Source: Pseudomonadota bacterium (lineage in GTDB: Bacteria > Pseudomonadota > Gammaproteobacteria > Steroidobacterales > Steroidobacteraceae). Taken from it: a stretch of 64,000 bases of DNA. Positions within the stretch are counted from its first letter, which is position 1, and each line of letters begins with the position of its first letter. The notes under the pieces were generated by a model. The model had not been told where the DNA came from, did no database searches, and saw only the letters and a program-made list of their open reading frames with translations. Location of the stretch: assembly GCA_018241505.1 (NCBI GenBank), contig JAFEDS010000016.1:372001-436000 (forward strand), written 5' to 3'. Positions 51,207 through 59,918 of this stretch are shown piece after piece. The translations under genes and the position numbers were made by a program.

Positions 51207-53627
51207 TCAGAATGACCGCTTCAAAGTCACGCCGACCGTTCGCGGTTGGATGAATACATAGGCGAAGTCGGGAAATGTCCCGCTGCCGCCGTTCAGCAAC
51301 CCACGCCGGTTGGTCAGATTGTTGACGTAGGCATCGATGCCCCAGTCCCCGTACTGAATCCCCCCACGCAGATCCGTCTTCGCGTCCGCTGGTAGATTCA
51401 GGCGAGGAATCCCTTGAGGCGCGAAATTCCCCAGTCGATTGTCCACATAACTGACCGATGCGCCGGCAAATCCGGTGGCGGATTGCCACAACGGAAACGA
51501 CTGTTGAATTGAAAGCGTGCCGGACACCCGGCCACTCAAGGGCAACCGGTCGCCTGAGGCGCCGGACGACCCCGCTAGCACCGCGGCGGGTGGCAGGTCC
51601 TCGGTCAACACCGCATCGTTCCAGGAGATCCAACCCGACACTGTCAATCCCGGCAACGGCCGTGAATCAACGGACAGCTCCACTCCCTGGCTTTTCGCGC
51701 GGCCGCCATTACCGACAAAGCCGGTGACATCCACTGCCTCACTGATCTGAATGTCCTTCCAGTCAATGTAGTAGAGCGAGGCATCCACCGCGAGCGCGCC
51801 ATCGAGTGCCGTGGCCTTGGTGCCGATCTCATAGTTCCGGGTCGTATCCGGTTGAAATGTGAGCGGAACGCCCGGCGCCACGTTGTTGGGTCCACCGGCG
51901 CGATATCCCGAGGCGATCCGGGCGTACACCATCAGGTTCGGCGAAAATCGGAAGCGAGGGGTGAACAGGTATGTAAACGAGCTGTCGCCGGAGCTCTCGT
52001 GCGAATCCAGCAAACCGAACAGCCCCCCATCGCCGCTGGCCTCGAGCGTCTGCTTGTTGTGGCTTTGGCGCGCGCCCAACTGGATGTCAAACCGCTCGCT
52101 GAGCTTGACGGTCAGATCGCCGAACGCGGCGTATTCCTCGTACGATTCGATGAGACTCGACCACTCCCCCACTCCGAGCAAGGGACCGGACAGCGGATCC
52201 TCGCCGTAGATGGTCTGATTGAAGTGTGCCGCCTCGTGCGTATAGAAGCCGCCGACGAGCCAATCGAGATGCGATCCGAGCGTGGAGGAGGCGCGGATTT
52301 CCTGCGTGTACTTGTGTGTTCCGATATCCTCGAAATCCGGAGTGCCCGTGACGCCGAACAACGTCTGCGTCGTCGGCCCGAAAACGGACGTCAGATCGTA
52401 CGAATCGTGCACACTGTTGATGTTGAATCCGCTGATGCTGACGATCTCCAGCTCTCCGGGTTTCCAGCGTACGATCGCGCTGTAGGCCTGGACCTTGCGG
52501 CTGAAGGGACCGACTCCCTGGACGTAATTCTGCTGCAGATCGCCCAGCGGCGGCGGGTAGGGAGGATTGATGTTCACATCGCCGACCCCATGCCCCTGGT
52601 AGTTCTGGAAAAGCGCGCTCAACTTGACTGACAGCGAGTCATCCGGCTGCCACAGTGTCGACAGATGGCCGCCGAAGACTTGCGCCTCGTTGATGCCATC
52701 GATATGCAACACCGGGTTGTCGATGTAGCCCGGGTCCTGGCGGGTAAAGGCGCTGGCACGCAGCGCCAGGTCATCGGTGACCGGGACATTGACCGAGCCG
52801 CGCACACTGTATCCGGGCTGCGCCCCATTCTGTACCGCGTTGGTTCCCAACTGCGCCGTGCCGGCGAAGCCCTTGGTGGAAGGGTCGACTGTTACGAACT
52901 TGATGAGGCCACCCATCGTGCTGGCGCCGTACAGCGTGCCCTGTGGACCTCGCAACACTTCCACATGATCGAGGTCATTCGGGTCGATATCCGGTACGGT
53001 CAGGCCCCCTTCCTCGGTGGCGGAGGCCCCGTACGGAACATCGTCAACAGTAACTCCGACGGTAGGATTGCCGATGCCGGGGGCAATGCCGCGAATCGAA
53101 ATCTGCTGTCCGGACTGCACTCCCGGTGAGACCACGAGGCCGGGAACACTGGAATAGAAATCCTGCAATCGAAGCTGGTTGCTGGCCACGAGTCCGTTGC
53201 CGGTCACGACGGCCACCGGCACGGGCACATCCTGCAGGCGTTCCGTGCGCTTCTGCGCCGTGACCACCACCTCTTCCAACTTAGGTGAATTCAGGGACGA
53301 GCGGTCGGTTTCGTTGCCGGCCGGCGCGTCTTTCTTGCGAACCGCCACCGTCCGGGCATCGACCTTTTCATAGGTGAGCCCGCTGTCGCCGAGAATCGCC
53401 GTCAGCGCCTCATCGGCCGTCAGCTCGCCGTTCAGGGCCGGCGCCAGCTTGTCGCCGGCGTCCTGCGAAAATACCAGGATCTGCAGGCCGGTTTGCGCAG
53501 CCAAGGCCTTCAAGGCGGCGGCAATGGGTTGGGCCTCGATCTTGACGGCGTAGTGCTCACTTTGCGCGAAGGCCGGAAGGGCGCAGCCCAGCAGTAGCGC
53601 CGCAACCACGACATACAGTCTATTCAT
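51207..53627 (-). CDS. TonB-dependent receptor/transducer with N-terminal STN domain
   Basis: The ATG at 53627 has GGGGGAG just upstream and gives 806 residues. After the signal peptide comes an STN (secretin/TonB N-terminus) signalling domain, AVKIEAQPIAAALKALAAQTGLQILVFSQD...GELTADEALTAILGDSGLTY (about residues 25-90). The TonB box region LEEVVVTAQKRTERLQ, a plug with ISIRGIAPGIGNPTVG and VEVLRGPQGTLYGASTMGGLIKFVTV, and a barrel ending FIQPRTVGVTLKRSF follow. The STN domain plus adjacent FecR and ECF sigma genes make this a transducer that reports ligand binding to transcription. The ligand is not deducible; a Fur box was not seen. Confidence 0.93.
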   Translation of the reverse strand: MNRLYVVVAALLLGCALPAFAQSEHYAVKIEAQPIAAALKALAAQTGLQILVFSQDAGDKLAPALNGELTADEALTAILGDSGLTYEKVDARTVAVRKKDAPAGNETDRSSLNSPKLEEVVVTAQKRTERLQDVPVPVAVVTGNGLVASNQLRLQDFYSSVPGLVVSPGVQSGQQISIRGIAPGIGNPTVGVTVDDVPYGASATEEGGLTVPDIDPNDLDHVEVLRGPQGTLYGASTMGGLIKFVTVDPSTKGFAGTAQLGTNAVQNGAQPGYSVRGSVNVPVTDDLALRASAFTRQDPGYIDNPVLHIDGINEAQVFGGHLSTLWQPDDSLSVKLSALFQNYQGHGVGDVNINPPYPPPLGDLQQNYVQGVGPFSRKVQAYSAIVRWKPGELEIVSISGFNINSVHDSYDLTSVFGPTTQTLFGVTGTPDFEDIGTHKYTQEIRASSTLGSHLDWLVGGFYTHEAAHFNQTIYGEDPLSGPLLGVGEWSSLIESYEEYAAFGDLTVKLSERFDIQLGARQSHNKQTLEASGDGGLFGLLDSHESSGDSSFTYLFTPRFRFSPNLMVYARIASGYRAGGPNNVAPGVPLTFQPDTTRNYEIGTKATALDGALAVDASLYYIDWKDIQISEAVDVTGFVGNGGRAKSQGVELSVDSRPLPGLTVSGWISWNDAVLTEDLPPAAVLAGSSGASGDRLPLSGRVSGTLSIQQSFPLWQSATGFAGASVSYVDNRLGNFAPQGIPRLNLPADAKTDLRGGIQYGDWGIDAYVNNLTNRRGLLNGGSGTFPDFAYVFIQPRTVGVTLKRSF

Positions 53628-53680
53628 ACACTCCCCCACCGGATGTTATTGTCAGGAGCGCTTGCGCGGCTCCCTGCATC

Positions 53681-53711
53681 CATGACGGGGTCAGAGAATG
53701 ATTTGGTCCCC
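53681..53711. repeat. Palindromic intergenic element after fecR (copy A)
   Basis: CATGACGGGGTCAG...TTGGTCCCC has GGGG and CCCC ends forming a weak hairpin directly after the fecR stop on the reverse strand. It shares an 11-bp start, the GGTCCCC end and equal length with the element at 55346-55382. It may be a REP-like or terminator element. Confidence 0.45.
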
Positions 53712-54799
53712 TACTTGCGTTCGATTAGCCATTCCCCGGAAGACTGCCGCACCGCGCGCAATCCGCCCGCGGCAGCGAGGGATTCGGCAAAGGTCTGCGC
53801 ACTGTTGGAATCGAAGCTTGCGGTAATCCGCATACGCCCGAGCGCGGCATCGTGAATCACAAAAGGTTCGCGGTTGTAGCGATTGAACTCTTCGATGACC
53901 TCCGAGAGCGTCGCGTCATCAAACACCAGGCGATGGTGAGTCCAGGCAACAGCCGCCGCGACGTCGGTGCTGCGCGCAATTGGCAGCTCGCCGGCCCGAT
54001 CGGCAACGGACATTTGCTGCCCCGGCGACAGCATTACGCCCGCCTCGCCTGCCGTGCTGCTCTGTTGGCCCGGACCGTTGCGAGTCACGAGGACCCGGCC
54101 TTCGAGAAGCGAAACAACCGTCTTGCCGTTACTCACACGGACGTTGAACTCCGTACCCTTGGCCTCGATCGTGGCCTGGGGGGTGTGGACGCGGAAGGGA
54201 TGTTTCGGGTCTTTCGCGACATGAAACAGCACCTCGCCGTCCTCAACTCGGATCTCGCGTACGGTCCGATTCACTTTCGCGGTGAGCTGGGAGTGCGCGT
54301 TGAGCTGCACCTGTGAACCGTCCGCAAGAGTCAGTGACCGCTGCTCGCCAATATCAGTGCGGTAGTGTTGCCGACCCAGGGAGTCATGCAGGAGCAACGC
54401 CGCCGTGAGTGTCAGCACCACGCACGCAGCAATTGCGGCTCCCACCAGGATCCGCCTTCGTGCACTGCCCACTTTTATCCTGGGCTTACGCTCGGCACCT
54501 GCCACGACGTCGGCGTGGGGTGTGCCCAGGGCGACTACGACCGCGGTGTCCGTAGTGCGCGCAAGTTTGGCCAGCTCAGCGTCGACATCGATCGCCTGGA
54601 GCTCTGGCAGCCGGGCCAACTCCCCGTATAGTGCCGTCAGGCGTAGGAATTCCTCCACGTGAACCGGCGATCGCCGCAACCAATCGGCGGCCGCCTCCTG
54701 TTGCTCACGTGACACATTCGTGGCCTGCAAGCAGACAAACCAGTTGGCCGCCGCCGCCGCGGCTTCTTCATTGTTGCAATGTCCTTCCGAACTGCTCAC
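53711..54799 (-). CDS. FecR-family anti-sigma/sigma-regulator
   Basis: A 362-residue inner-membrane protein. The cytoplasmic N-terminal DUF4880-like domain (NWFVCLQATNVSREQQEAAADWLRRSPVHVEEFLRL, about residues 19-53) binds the sigma factor. A single transmembrane helix lies at about 115-136 (ILVGAAIAACVVLTLTAALLL). The periplasmic FecR domain has YRTDIGEQRSLTLADGSQVQLNAHS, GEVLFHVAKDPKHPFRVHTPQATIEAKGTEFNVR and LLEGRVLV. The C-terminal STN-like segment is typical of FecR. It lies between the sigma factor and the STN-bearing receptor, completing a cell-surface signalling cascade. Confidence 0.93.
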   Translation of the reverse strand: MSSSEGHCNNEEAAAAAANWFVCLQATNVSREQQEAAADWLRRSPVHVEEFLRLTALYGELARLPELQAIDVDAELAKLARTTDTAVVVALGTPHADVVAGAERKPRIKVGSARRRILVGAAIAACVVLTLTAALLLHDSLGRQHYRTDIGEQRSLTLADGSQVQLNAHSQLTAKVNRTVREIRVEDGEVLFHVAKDPKHPFRVHTPQATIEAKGTEFNVRVSNGKTVVSLLEGRVLVTRNGPGQQSSTAGEAGVMLSPGQQMSVADRAGELPIARSTDVAAAVAWTHHRLVFDDATLSEVIEEFNRYNREPFVIHDAALGRMRITASFDSNSAQTFAESLAAAGGLRAVRQSSGEWLIERK

Positions 54800-54811
54800 G
54801 GCATTGATCTC

Positions 54812-55318
54812 TCAAAGGTCCTCGGGCACGCGCGCGCGGAGCCGTGCAAACCCAGCCAGCAAGTAGCGTTTGATCATCCGCGGAGTGACCTGCATCCGCT
54901 CGGCAATTTCTTCGTAACTCAGGCCGTCCCGGACCTGGAGAACGAGTGCGATGCGGACCCGGTCGGGCAATGCCTGCAACTCGGTGGCGAGCCGGCGTGC
55001 GCGCAGCGCTTCTTCCGTCTCATGCATCGGGTCATCCAATGCAGGAAGCTCATCCAGTCCATCGGAACGGTGCGGTTGCCGGTGCCGGGCCCGCAGGCGC
55101 CACTCGTGCAGCAGGTTTGCCGCAATCCGCAGAAGATAGCTGCGGGGTTGCCTGACCAGGTCCAGGCGATCAAATCTCAACAGACGCAGGTATACCTCCT
55201 GCGCGAGGTCCTGTGCATCGGCCGGAGTGCTCGTGCGGCGAGCGAGGAACTTCACAAGATCATTGTGCCATTCGTCCGCCCATGCGGCTATTTGTCGTGA
55301 TCGCCCTGGGGTCGTCAT
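54812..55318 (-). CDS. ECF sigma factor, FecI-like
   Basis: ATG 55318 gives 168 residues. Region 2 is WADEWHNDLVKFLARRTSTPADAQDLAQEVYLRLLRFD (about residues 13-50), and region 4 is LPDRVRIALVLQVRDGLSYEEIAERMQVTPRMIKRYLLAGFARLR (about 117-161). The EVYLRLL segment and the 12-nt gap to fecR fit the FecI group, which drives transcription of the adjacent TonB receptor gene when the ligand is bound. It likely controls the fecR-receptor-esterase unit. Confidence 0.93.
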   Translation of the reverse strand: MTTPGRSRQIAAWADEWHNDLVKFLARRTSTPADAQDLAQEVYLRLLRFDRLDLVRQPRSYLLRIAANLLHEWRLRARHRQPHRSDGLDELPALDDPMHETEEALRARRLATELQALPDRVRIALVLQVRDGLSYEEIAERMQVTPRMIKRYLLAGFARLRARVPEDL

Positions 55319-55345
55319 GCGGCTACTTTCGGGGCCTTCGACTAC

Positions 55346-55382
55346 ATGACGGGGTGAGGGCCGATCATGGTCCCCCACCCCG
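55346..55382. repeat. Palindromic intergenic element after the DUF4198 gene (copy B)
   Basis: GGGGTGAGGG (55352-55361) and CCCCCACCCC (55373-55382) pair at 9 of 10 positions around an 11-nt loop, giving a strong hairpin. It is similar to the element at 53681-53711. It sits between the reverse-strand DUF4198 gene and the sigma gene, so it may terminate the opine-oxidase-like operon. No U-tract follows. Confidence 0.5.
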
Positions 55383-55396
55383 GCCCGAAAGGCCCC

Positions 55397-56161
55397 CTAT
55401 TTGGACAGGTCGAAGGCGAGCGAGGCGTAGAGGTGATCAAACTCCGCCAGCGGTTTATAGCGCGCGGGCACCTCAGGGTCCGCGGTGATGACGTACGGAC
55501 CCTTGCGGGAGATTGGAATTGCGGCGGTGCCGTCCTTGCCCGTCGTCACCGTCGGCATCTTGGCGTCGGGAATCGGTTCAACCCCATCGCCATAGCCCAG
55601 CTTGGCGCCCGCCAGCGGCTTACCGTCCAATTCCAACCGAACCGTCAACTTCTGGCCCGCTGCCAGCTTGAAGGGGTCCTGCAGGGCCACCAGCTCCAGC
55701 CGGCAGTGCACCCGATTCTCGAACGACCCCGGTCCAAGCAGGGTCTTGCCGTACTTCACTGTCCAATGGCGGGCGGTGCCATCCGGAACCAGCAACGTGC
55801 TCGTGTTGGTCTCATTGGAATCATGGGGGGCCTTGAGCCAGAAGCCGTTGTCATAGGCCACGGACAACACACCGCCCGCCGTGGATGGGAAACTCTGTGT
55901 CTCCAGCACTGGCTTGCCCAGACGCTGCGTCTCCTTGAGATCCTTGCGCAGATCCTGACGGCCGCCGGCGCTCACCAGGTCGAATGACACGACCTTGTCA
56001 ATATCCGGCATCTGTCGATCATCCGTGTCCCCGAAGTTGATTTGTGCCTTCAGGCGACCGCCGGCGCCATCGCTCGTCAGCCACAGGTCATGTGCAAAAA
56101 CCTCACAACTGCCCAACAACAGCAGCGCCATCGTGACCTTGGTTGCCAGTCGAATGATCAT
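55397..56161 (-). CDS. DUF4198 (NikM-like) periplasmic protein
   Basis: A 254-residue exported protein (signal peptide VTMALLLLGSCEVFAHD). The mature N-terminus HDLWLTSDG, the SVAYDNGFWLKAP block, and a C-terminal Ig/carboxypeptidase-regulatory-like domain (LTVRLELDGKPLAGAKLGYGDG...TTGKDGTAAIPISRKGPYVITAD) define DUF4198. The family is often found with nickel/cobalt transport or TonB systems and may bind metal near the N-terminal His. Its start overlaps the stop of the flavoprotein beta subunit (ATGA), so it belongs to that operon and not to the FecI unit. Confidence 0.85.
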   Translation of the reverse strand: MIIRLATKVTMALLLLGSCEVFAHDLWLTSDGAGGRLKAQINFGDTDDRQMPDIDKVVSFDLVSAGGRQDLRKDLKETQRLGKPVLETQSFPSTAGGVLSVAYDNGFWLKAPHDSNETNTSTLLVPDGTARHWTVKYGKTLLGPGSFENRVHCRLELVALQDPFKLAAGQKLTVRLELDGKPLAGAKLGYGDGVEPIPDAKMPTVTTGKDGTAAIPISRKGPYVITADPEVPARYKPLAEFDHLYASLAFDLSK

Positions 56162-57288
56162 GTAAGTCCCCCCTCTTTTGCCAAAAACCGCCCAATCCGG
56201 AAACCGCTGATATCGGTGGCCGTCGTGCCATCCAAGGCGAGATCCGCCAGCACTCCACCGCTGCCCGGGCCGAGTTGGAAACCATGACCGGAGAAACCGA
56301 ACGCATGAATGAGCCCCGGGACCTTCGGGCTGACATCGAGCACCGGCAGTGAATCCGGCAGCTTGCCTTCAACACCCGACCAGGTTCGGATGATGTGGTA
56401 GGGAGCGAGAAACGGCACGAGTCCCAGAGCGATGTTGGATGCGTTGAAACCATTCTGGGGAATGACGAAAGCACGGTCCGCCTCGAGATCCACTCGGCCG
56501 GGGCCCCGCCCGAACAGGACATTGCCGCGTGGAATCTGGCGGATGTACAGGTACCGGCCACCGACCTCGCAGTCGACGATGCCGCGAATGCGGTACGGCA
56601 GCGGCTCACTCACCACCATTTGCGGCGCCAGGGTGAGCCACGGCACGCTGTCGCCGAAGCTCTGCGCGATCTGCCCGCCCCAGGCTCCCGCGGCGTTGAT
56701 GAGCACGCGTGCCCGAAAAACATCCCCGGTGCTCGTCGTGACTTTGAATCCCTCGCCATCCCGCTCGGCATGTGCGACCGAGGTGTGCTCGAGAATATCC
56801 GCCCCGGCGCGCCGCGCTGCCAATCCAATGAACGGCGTCGCGAGCCGGGGATTGGCGCTGCCGTCGGCCGGCATCCGGCAGCCGCCGATGAGACTACCGC
56901 TCAGCCAGGGATATTCGGCACGCAGTTGGGTCGAAGACAGCAACTCGGGCACCAGCCGATGGCCGCGCGCCATTTGCGCCCATCGCTCCATGACCGCCAT
57001 TTTCTGCTCGTTGTAGGCCACCTCCAGGTGGCCCGAGAACTCAACTTCGCAATCGTGGCCGACGTGCTCGCGAATCCGTCCCCAGAACTCACGTGCGCGC
57101 ACACTGAGCGCAATCTCCGCTGGCTCGCGGCCGTTGATGCGCAAACCGCCGAAGTTGACTCCGCTCGCCTTGCTGCCGATCGTATCCTTTTCAATCAACA
57201 CCACCCCTGCCTTGCGCCACGCCAGAAACAGCGCGGCTGAGCAGCCAACGATGCCACCTCCGATGATCAGGACATCGGTTCGCTTCAT
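56158..57288 (-). CDS. FAD-dependent oxidoreductase, opine/amino-acid oxidase beta-subunit-like (DAO family)
   Basis: A 376-residue flavoprotein. The ADP-binding motif is DVLIIGGGIVGCSAALFLA (residues 5-23). VNFGGLRINGREPAEI follows, then LINAAGAWGGQIAQSFG and the C-terminal GFSGHGFQLGPGSGGVLADLAL, as in sarcosine, D-amino-acid and opine oxidase beta subunits (OoxB/HcnC/D-hydroxyproline dehydrogenase type). The alpha subunit and 2Fe-2S subunit lie directly upstream, and the ATG overlaps the alpha-subunit stop by 4 nt. It is the likely site of secondary-amine C-N oxidation. The long upstream extension of the frame is inside the alpha gene. Confidence 0.9.
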   Translation of the reverse strand: MKRTDVLIIGGGIVGCSAALFLAWRKAGVVLIEKDTIGSKASGVNFGGLRINGREPAEIALSVRAREFWGRIREHVGHDCEVEFSGHLEVAYNEQKMAVMERWAQMARGHRLVPELLSSTQLRAEYPWLSGSLIGGCRMPADGSANPRLATPFIGLAARRAGADILEHTSVAHAERDGEGFKVTTSTGDVFRARVLINAAGAWGGQIAQSFGDSVPWLTLAPQMVVSEPLPYRIRGIVDCEVGGRYLYIRQIPRGNVLFGRGPGRVDLEADRAFVIPQNGFNASNIALGLVPFLAPYHIIRTWSGVEGKLPDSLPVLDVSPKVPGLIHAFGFSGHGFQLGPGSGGVLADLALDGTTATDISGFRIGRFLAKEGGLT

Positions 57289-58685
57289 TGGGGCGTCTCC
57301 GCCGGTAGCGCGTGTCCAGGCTCGGCACGCGCTGCCGCCTTGGCGTAGGCCAGGGGCTTGATGGGCGCCTGTGCGCGCAGCGGCCGGATAGCCTCGATAG
57401 GCTTGTTGGATCGCACCGCCAGATATTCCATCAGAAACGATCCACAGACACGGCCCTGGCAACGTCCCATGCCCGTGCGGCAAAACGCTTTCAGACGGTT
57501 GGTGTCATCGGGTCCGAGCAGTGCGAGCATGTCATCCATGTCGCCCAGCTTGACGGCTTCGCACCGGCACACGATTGTTTCCTTTGGAACCGTGTGCACC
57601 AGCCACTGCGGGAATGGGAATGCGTTTTCCAAGCCGCGGCGGAATCGGGCCAGGCGCCGCAGGCTGCCCTGCAACTTACGCCGACGTGCAGCGGAAGCTT
57701 GCATGCCCAGGTCGGCCAGCAACTCGAGCGCCGCCAACTCACCTTGCAACTCCGCGACATCGGCGCCGCCAATCGCTCCACAATCGCCTGCAACATAGAG
57801 TCCCGGCCGCACACGACCGCTGCCGTCGTGTGAGACCACCCACAGGCGTTGAATCTCATCGAATCGGAACGAACAACCCGCCAACTCGGCCAGTTGGCTC
57901 TCCGGCTTCAGACCATAGCCCATGCCGACCGCATCACAATCGACGACATGCTCGCCGAAATCATCGCGGAACTTGAAAGCCCGCACGTGCCCATCCCCGG
58001 CAATTTCAACGGGTGTGATGCCCTGCCGCACCGGTACACCGAGCGTCTTCAGTCTCGCCATGTAATACATGCCGAGGAAGGCGGTTCGCGGACTCCACAG
58101 TAGTGAGGGCAGCGCGGCGACTTTGCGGCCGAAGGGCACACAGTCATACACACCGGCCACCTGCGCGCCCGCCTTCACATACTGGTAAGCGACCAGGTAA
58201 AGAAGGGGTCCCGTCCCCACGAAAACCACTCTCTCACCGATCGCGCAGGCCTGGTATTTCAGTGCAACCTGCGCCCCACCTAACGTGAAGACGCCGGGAA
58301 GAGTCCACCCTTGCATGGGGATCACACGGTCCATCGCCCCCGTTGCCAGAAGCAATGAATCGAAGGTGACCTCTTCAACGCCTTCAAGCGTGTCCAGGAA
58401 CAACGTCCGGTCCACGATGTTGACTACCGTGGTTTGCGGAAGATAGGCGATTTGCGAACGCAATCGATCAAACGTCGAGTGTAGCGACACGGCCTTGTGC
58501 GCTTCCGCGCCATACAGCTTTTGTGGGCTCCGCGTGAAGCCGGGTGGCTGGCGACGATAGATCTGACCGCCGTTATCCGGCGCCTCGGAAATCACCAGGG
58601 GCGTCAAACCATGACGCACGAGGCACTGGGCGGCTCTCGTGCCCGCGGGACCGGCGCCGACAATCACAATTTTTTGCGTTGACAT
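57285..58685 (-). CDS. NAD(P)/FAD oxidoreductase with C-terminal Fe-S domain, opine-oxidase alpha-subunit-like
   Basis: A 466-residue protein (ATG 58685). N-terminal FAD motif KIVIVGAGPAGTRAAQCL, internal second dinucleotide motif VFVGTGPLLYLVAYQYVKAG, GLYVAGDCGAIGGADVAELQGELAAL, and a C-terminal BFD-type cluster region CRCEAVKLGDM...FCRTGMGRCQGRVCG with four cysteines. This is the organisation of OoxA/NoxA, HcnB and the alpha subunit of D-hydroxyproline dehydrogenase. It relays electrons within the heterotrimer. The stop overlaps the beta-subunit start; the 2Fe-2S gene ends 7 nt upstream. Confidence 0.92.
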   Translation of the reverse strand: MSTQKIVIVGAGPAGTRAAQCLVRHGLTPLVISEAPDNGGQIYRRQPPGFTRSPQKLYGAEAHKAVSLHSTFDRLRSQIAYLPQTTVVNIVDRTLFLDTLEGVEEVTFDSLLLATGAMDRVIPMQGWTLPGVFTLGGAQVALKYQACAIGERVVFVGTGPLLYLVAYQYVKAGAQVAGVYDCVPFGRKVAALPSLLWSPRTAFLGMYYMARLKTLGVPVRQGITPVEIAGDGHVRAFKFRDDFGEHVVDCDAVGMGYGLKPESQLAELAGCSFRFDEIQRLWVVSHDGSGRVRPGLYVAGDCGAIGGADVAELQGELAALELLADLGMQASAARRRKLQGSLRRLARFRRGLENAFPFPQWLVHTVPKETIVCRCEAVKLGDMDDMLALLGPDDTNRLKAFCRTGMGRCQGRVCGSFLMEYLAVRSNKPIEAIRPLRAQAPIKPLAYAKAAARAEPGHALPAETPQ

Positions 58686-58692
58686 CACCAGC

Positions 58693-58968
58693 TCAATCCG
58701 CCACCACAATGCGAAGGTCGGGCCGAATCGGTTCGGAACAGGCGCGAAAACGCACACCGCTCTCCAGTGAGATCCAACAATCCTGACAAGCCCCCATGTT
58801 GCAGAATCCCGCGCGCGGGCCGTCGCCGAACTCGGACGCACGCACGCGCGCCCCGTTCATTAGAAGTGCGGTCAAAACCGTATCGCCCGCCAGCGCCTGC
58901 GCCGGCCGGCCGTTCACAAAAAAGTGAACGGTCTGTCGGTGTGCCTCACCCAGCCGCCTGAATTGCAT
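58693..58968 (-). CDS. (2Fe-2S)-binding small subunit of the amine oxidase (OoxC/HcnA-like)
   Basis: A 91-residue protein. HRQTVHFFVNGRPAQALAGDTVLTALLMNG is the ferredoxin-like strand region. The plant-type cluster cysteines are in GFCNMGACQDCWISLE (about residues 55-70) and FRACSEP. Short proteins of this type are the gamma subunit of opine, hydroxyproline and HCN-forming oxidases. The ATG shares one base with the stop of the ornithine-cyclodeaminase gene (TGATG). Confidence 0.9.
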   Translation of the reverse strand: MQFRRLGEAHRQTVHFFVNGRPAQALAGDTVLTALLMNGARVRASEFGDGPRAGFCNMGACQDCWISLESGVRFRACSEPIRPDLRIVVAD

Positions 58969-59918
58969 CACGCATTCACCTTGTTCCAAACGTGTTTGGC
59001 AATCTGGATGTCCTGCACGGCCACGCCGGTCAGGTCCGCGACGCTGATCTGCTTCGGTCCGGATCGACCCGGGCACTTCCCCGAAACCAGGTTTCCCAGC
59101 TCCATCAACTGACCCACCGTGACAACACCCGCCGCGACAGCATGCGCCGTTTCGCCGTGATCCACACACTGCTCCATTGAGTCAACGACGCGGATATCCG
59201 CCACCGCAAAAACCGCAGGGTCGAGCTCCTGCTTACCCTTCGCGTCAGCCCCCACTGCCGTGATGTGAGTTCCAGGCCGAACCCAATCGACCTCGATCAA
59301 GGGAGCCGTCGACGCCGTCGTGGTTACAATTAGATCGCATGACATGCACACATCGCGTGGCGAGCTGACGACGGAAGCATCACATCCAGTCGCTTGCAAC
59401 GCCTCGGCGAGCTCGCCCGCCTTGCCCGGATTGCGGCCCCAGATGACGACCGGCCGGCGGCCGAACCGCCGCAGCAGCAGATCCACCTGGGCCCGAGCCT
59501 GCGTCCCCGTGCCGAGAATCCCGATGCGGGCCGGCTGCGGCGGCGCAAGGTACTTGGCCACAATCGACCCCGCGATCGCCGTCCGCAGGTCGGTGAGATA
59601 ACCGCCATCATCGAGCAGTGCGCAAGGTTCACCTGTGAGTGCCGAAATCACCACCAGGAAGCCATTGCTCGAGGGCAGGCCCCGCCGCGGATTGTCATAG
59701 AACCCGGTGGCCACTTTGATGACAAAGACCTCGTCCTCGTTGATGTGACCAAACTTGACATGGCAGTCGCCGTGCGGACGGCTGAACGGCAGATAACCCA
59801 CAGGGGGCAGGCGAACCTGCCCCGCTGCGTGGGCTGCAAACCCTTGTTCGACCGCTGCGATCGCCTCATCCAGGTCCAGGACGGCGCGAATGCGCGCAGC
59901 ATCGACGACTCGAATCAC
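58968..59918 (-). CDS. Ornithine cyclodeaminase/mu-crystallin family protein
   Basis: A 316-residue Rossmann enzyme. HVKFGHINEDEVFVIKVATGFYDNP, DGGYLTDLRTAIAGSIVAKYL and the NAD motif RIGILGTGTQARAQVDLL (about residues 130-147) are clear, followed by VGADAKGKQELDP and DSMEQCVDHGE. True cyclodeaminases turn ornithine into proline after opine cleavage in agrobacterial opine loci. Other members are ketimine reductases, alanine dehydrogenases or the SbnB opine-forming enzyme. The neighbourhood with an opine-oxidase-like trimer supports a catabolic role. It is coupled to the aminotransferase by a 4-nt overlap. Confidence 0.9.
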   Translation of the reverse strand: MIRVVDAARIRAVLDLDEAIAAVEQGFAAHAAGQVRLPPVGYLPFSRPHGDCHVKFGHINEDEVFVIKVATGFYDNPRRGLPSSNGFLVVISALTGEPCALLDDGGYLTDLRTAIAGSIVAKYLAPPQPARIGILGTGTQARAQVDLLLRRFGRRPVVIWGRNPGKAGELAEALQATGCDASVVSSPRDVCMSCDLIVTTTASTAPLIEVDWVRPGTHITAVGADAKGKQELDPAVFAVADIRVVDSMEQCVDHGETAHAVAAGVVTVGQLMELGNLVSGKCPGRSGPKQISVADLTGVAVQDIQIAKHVWNKVNA

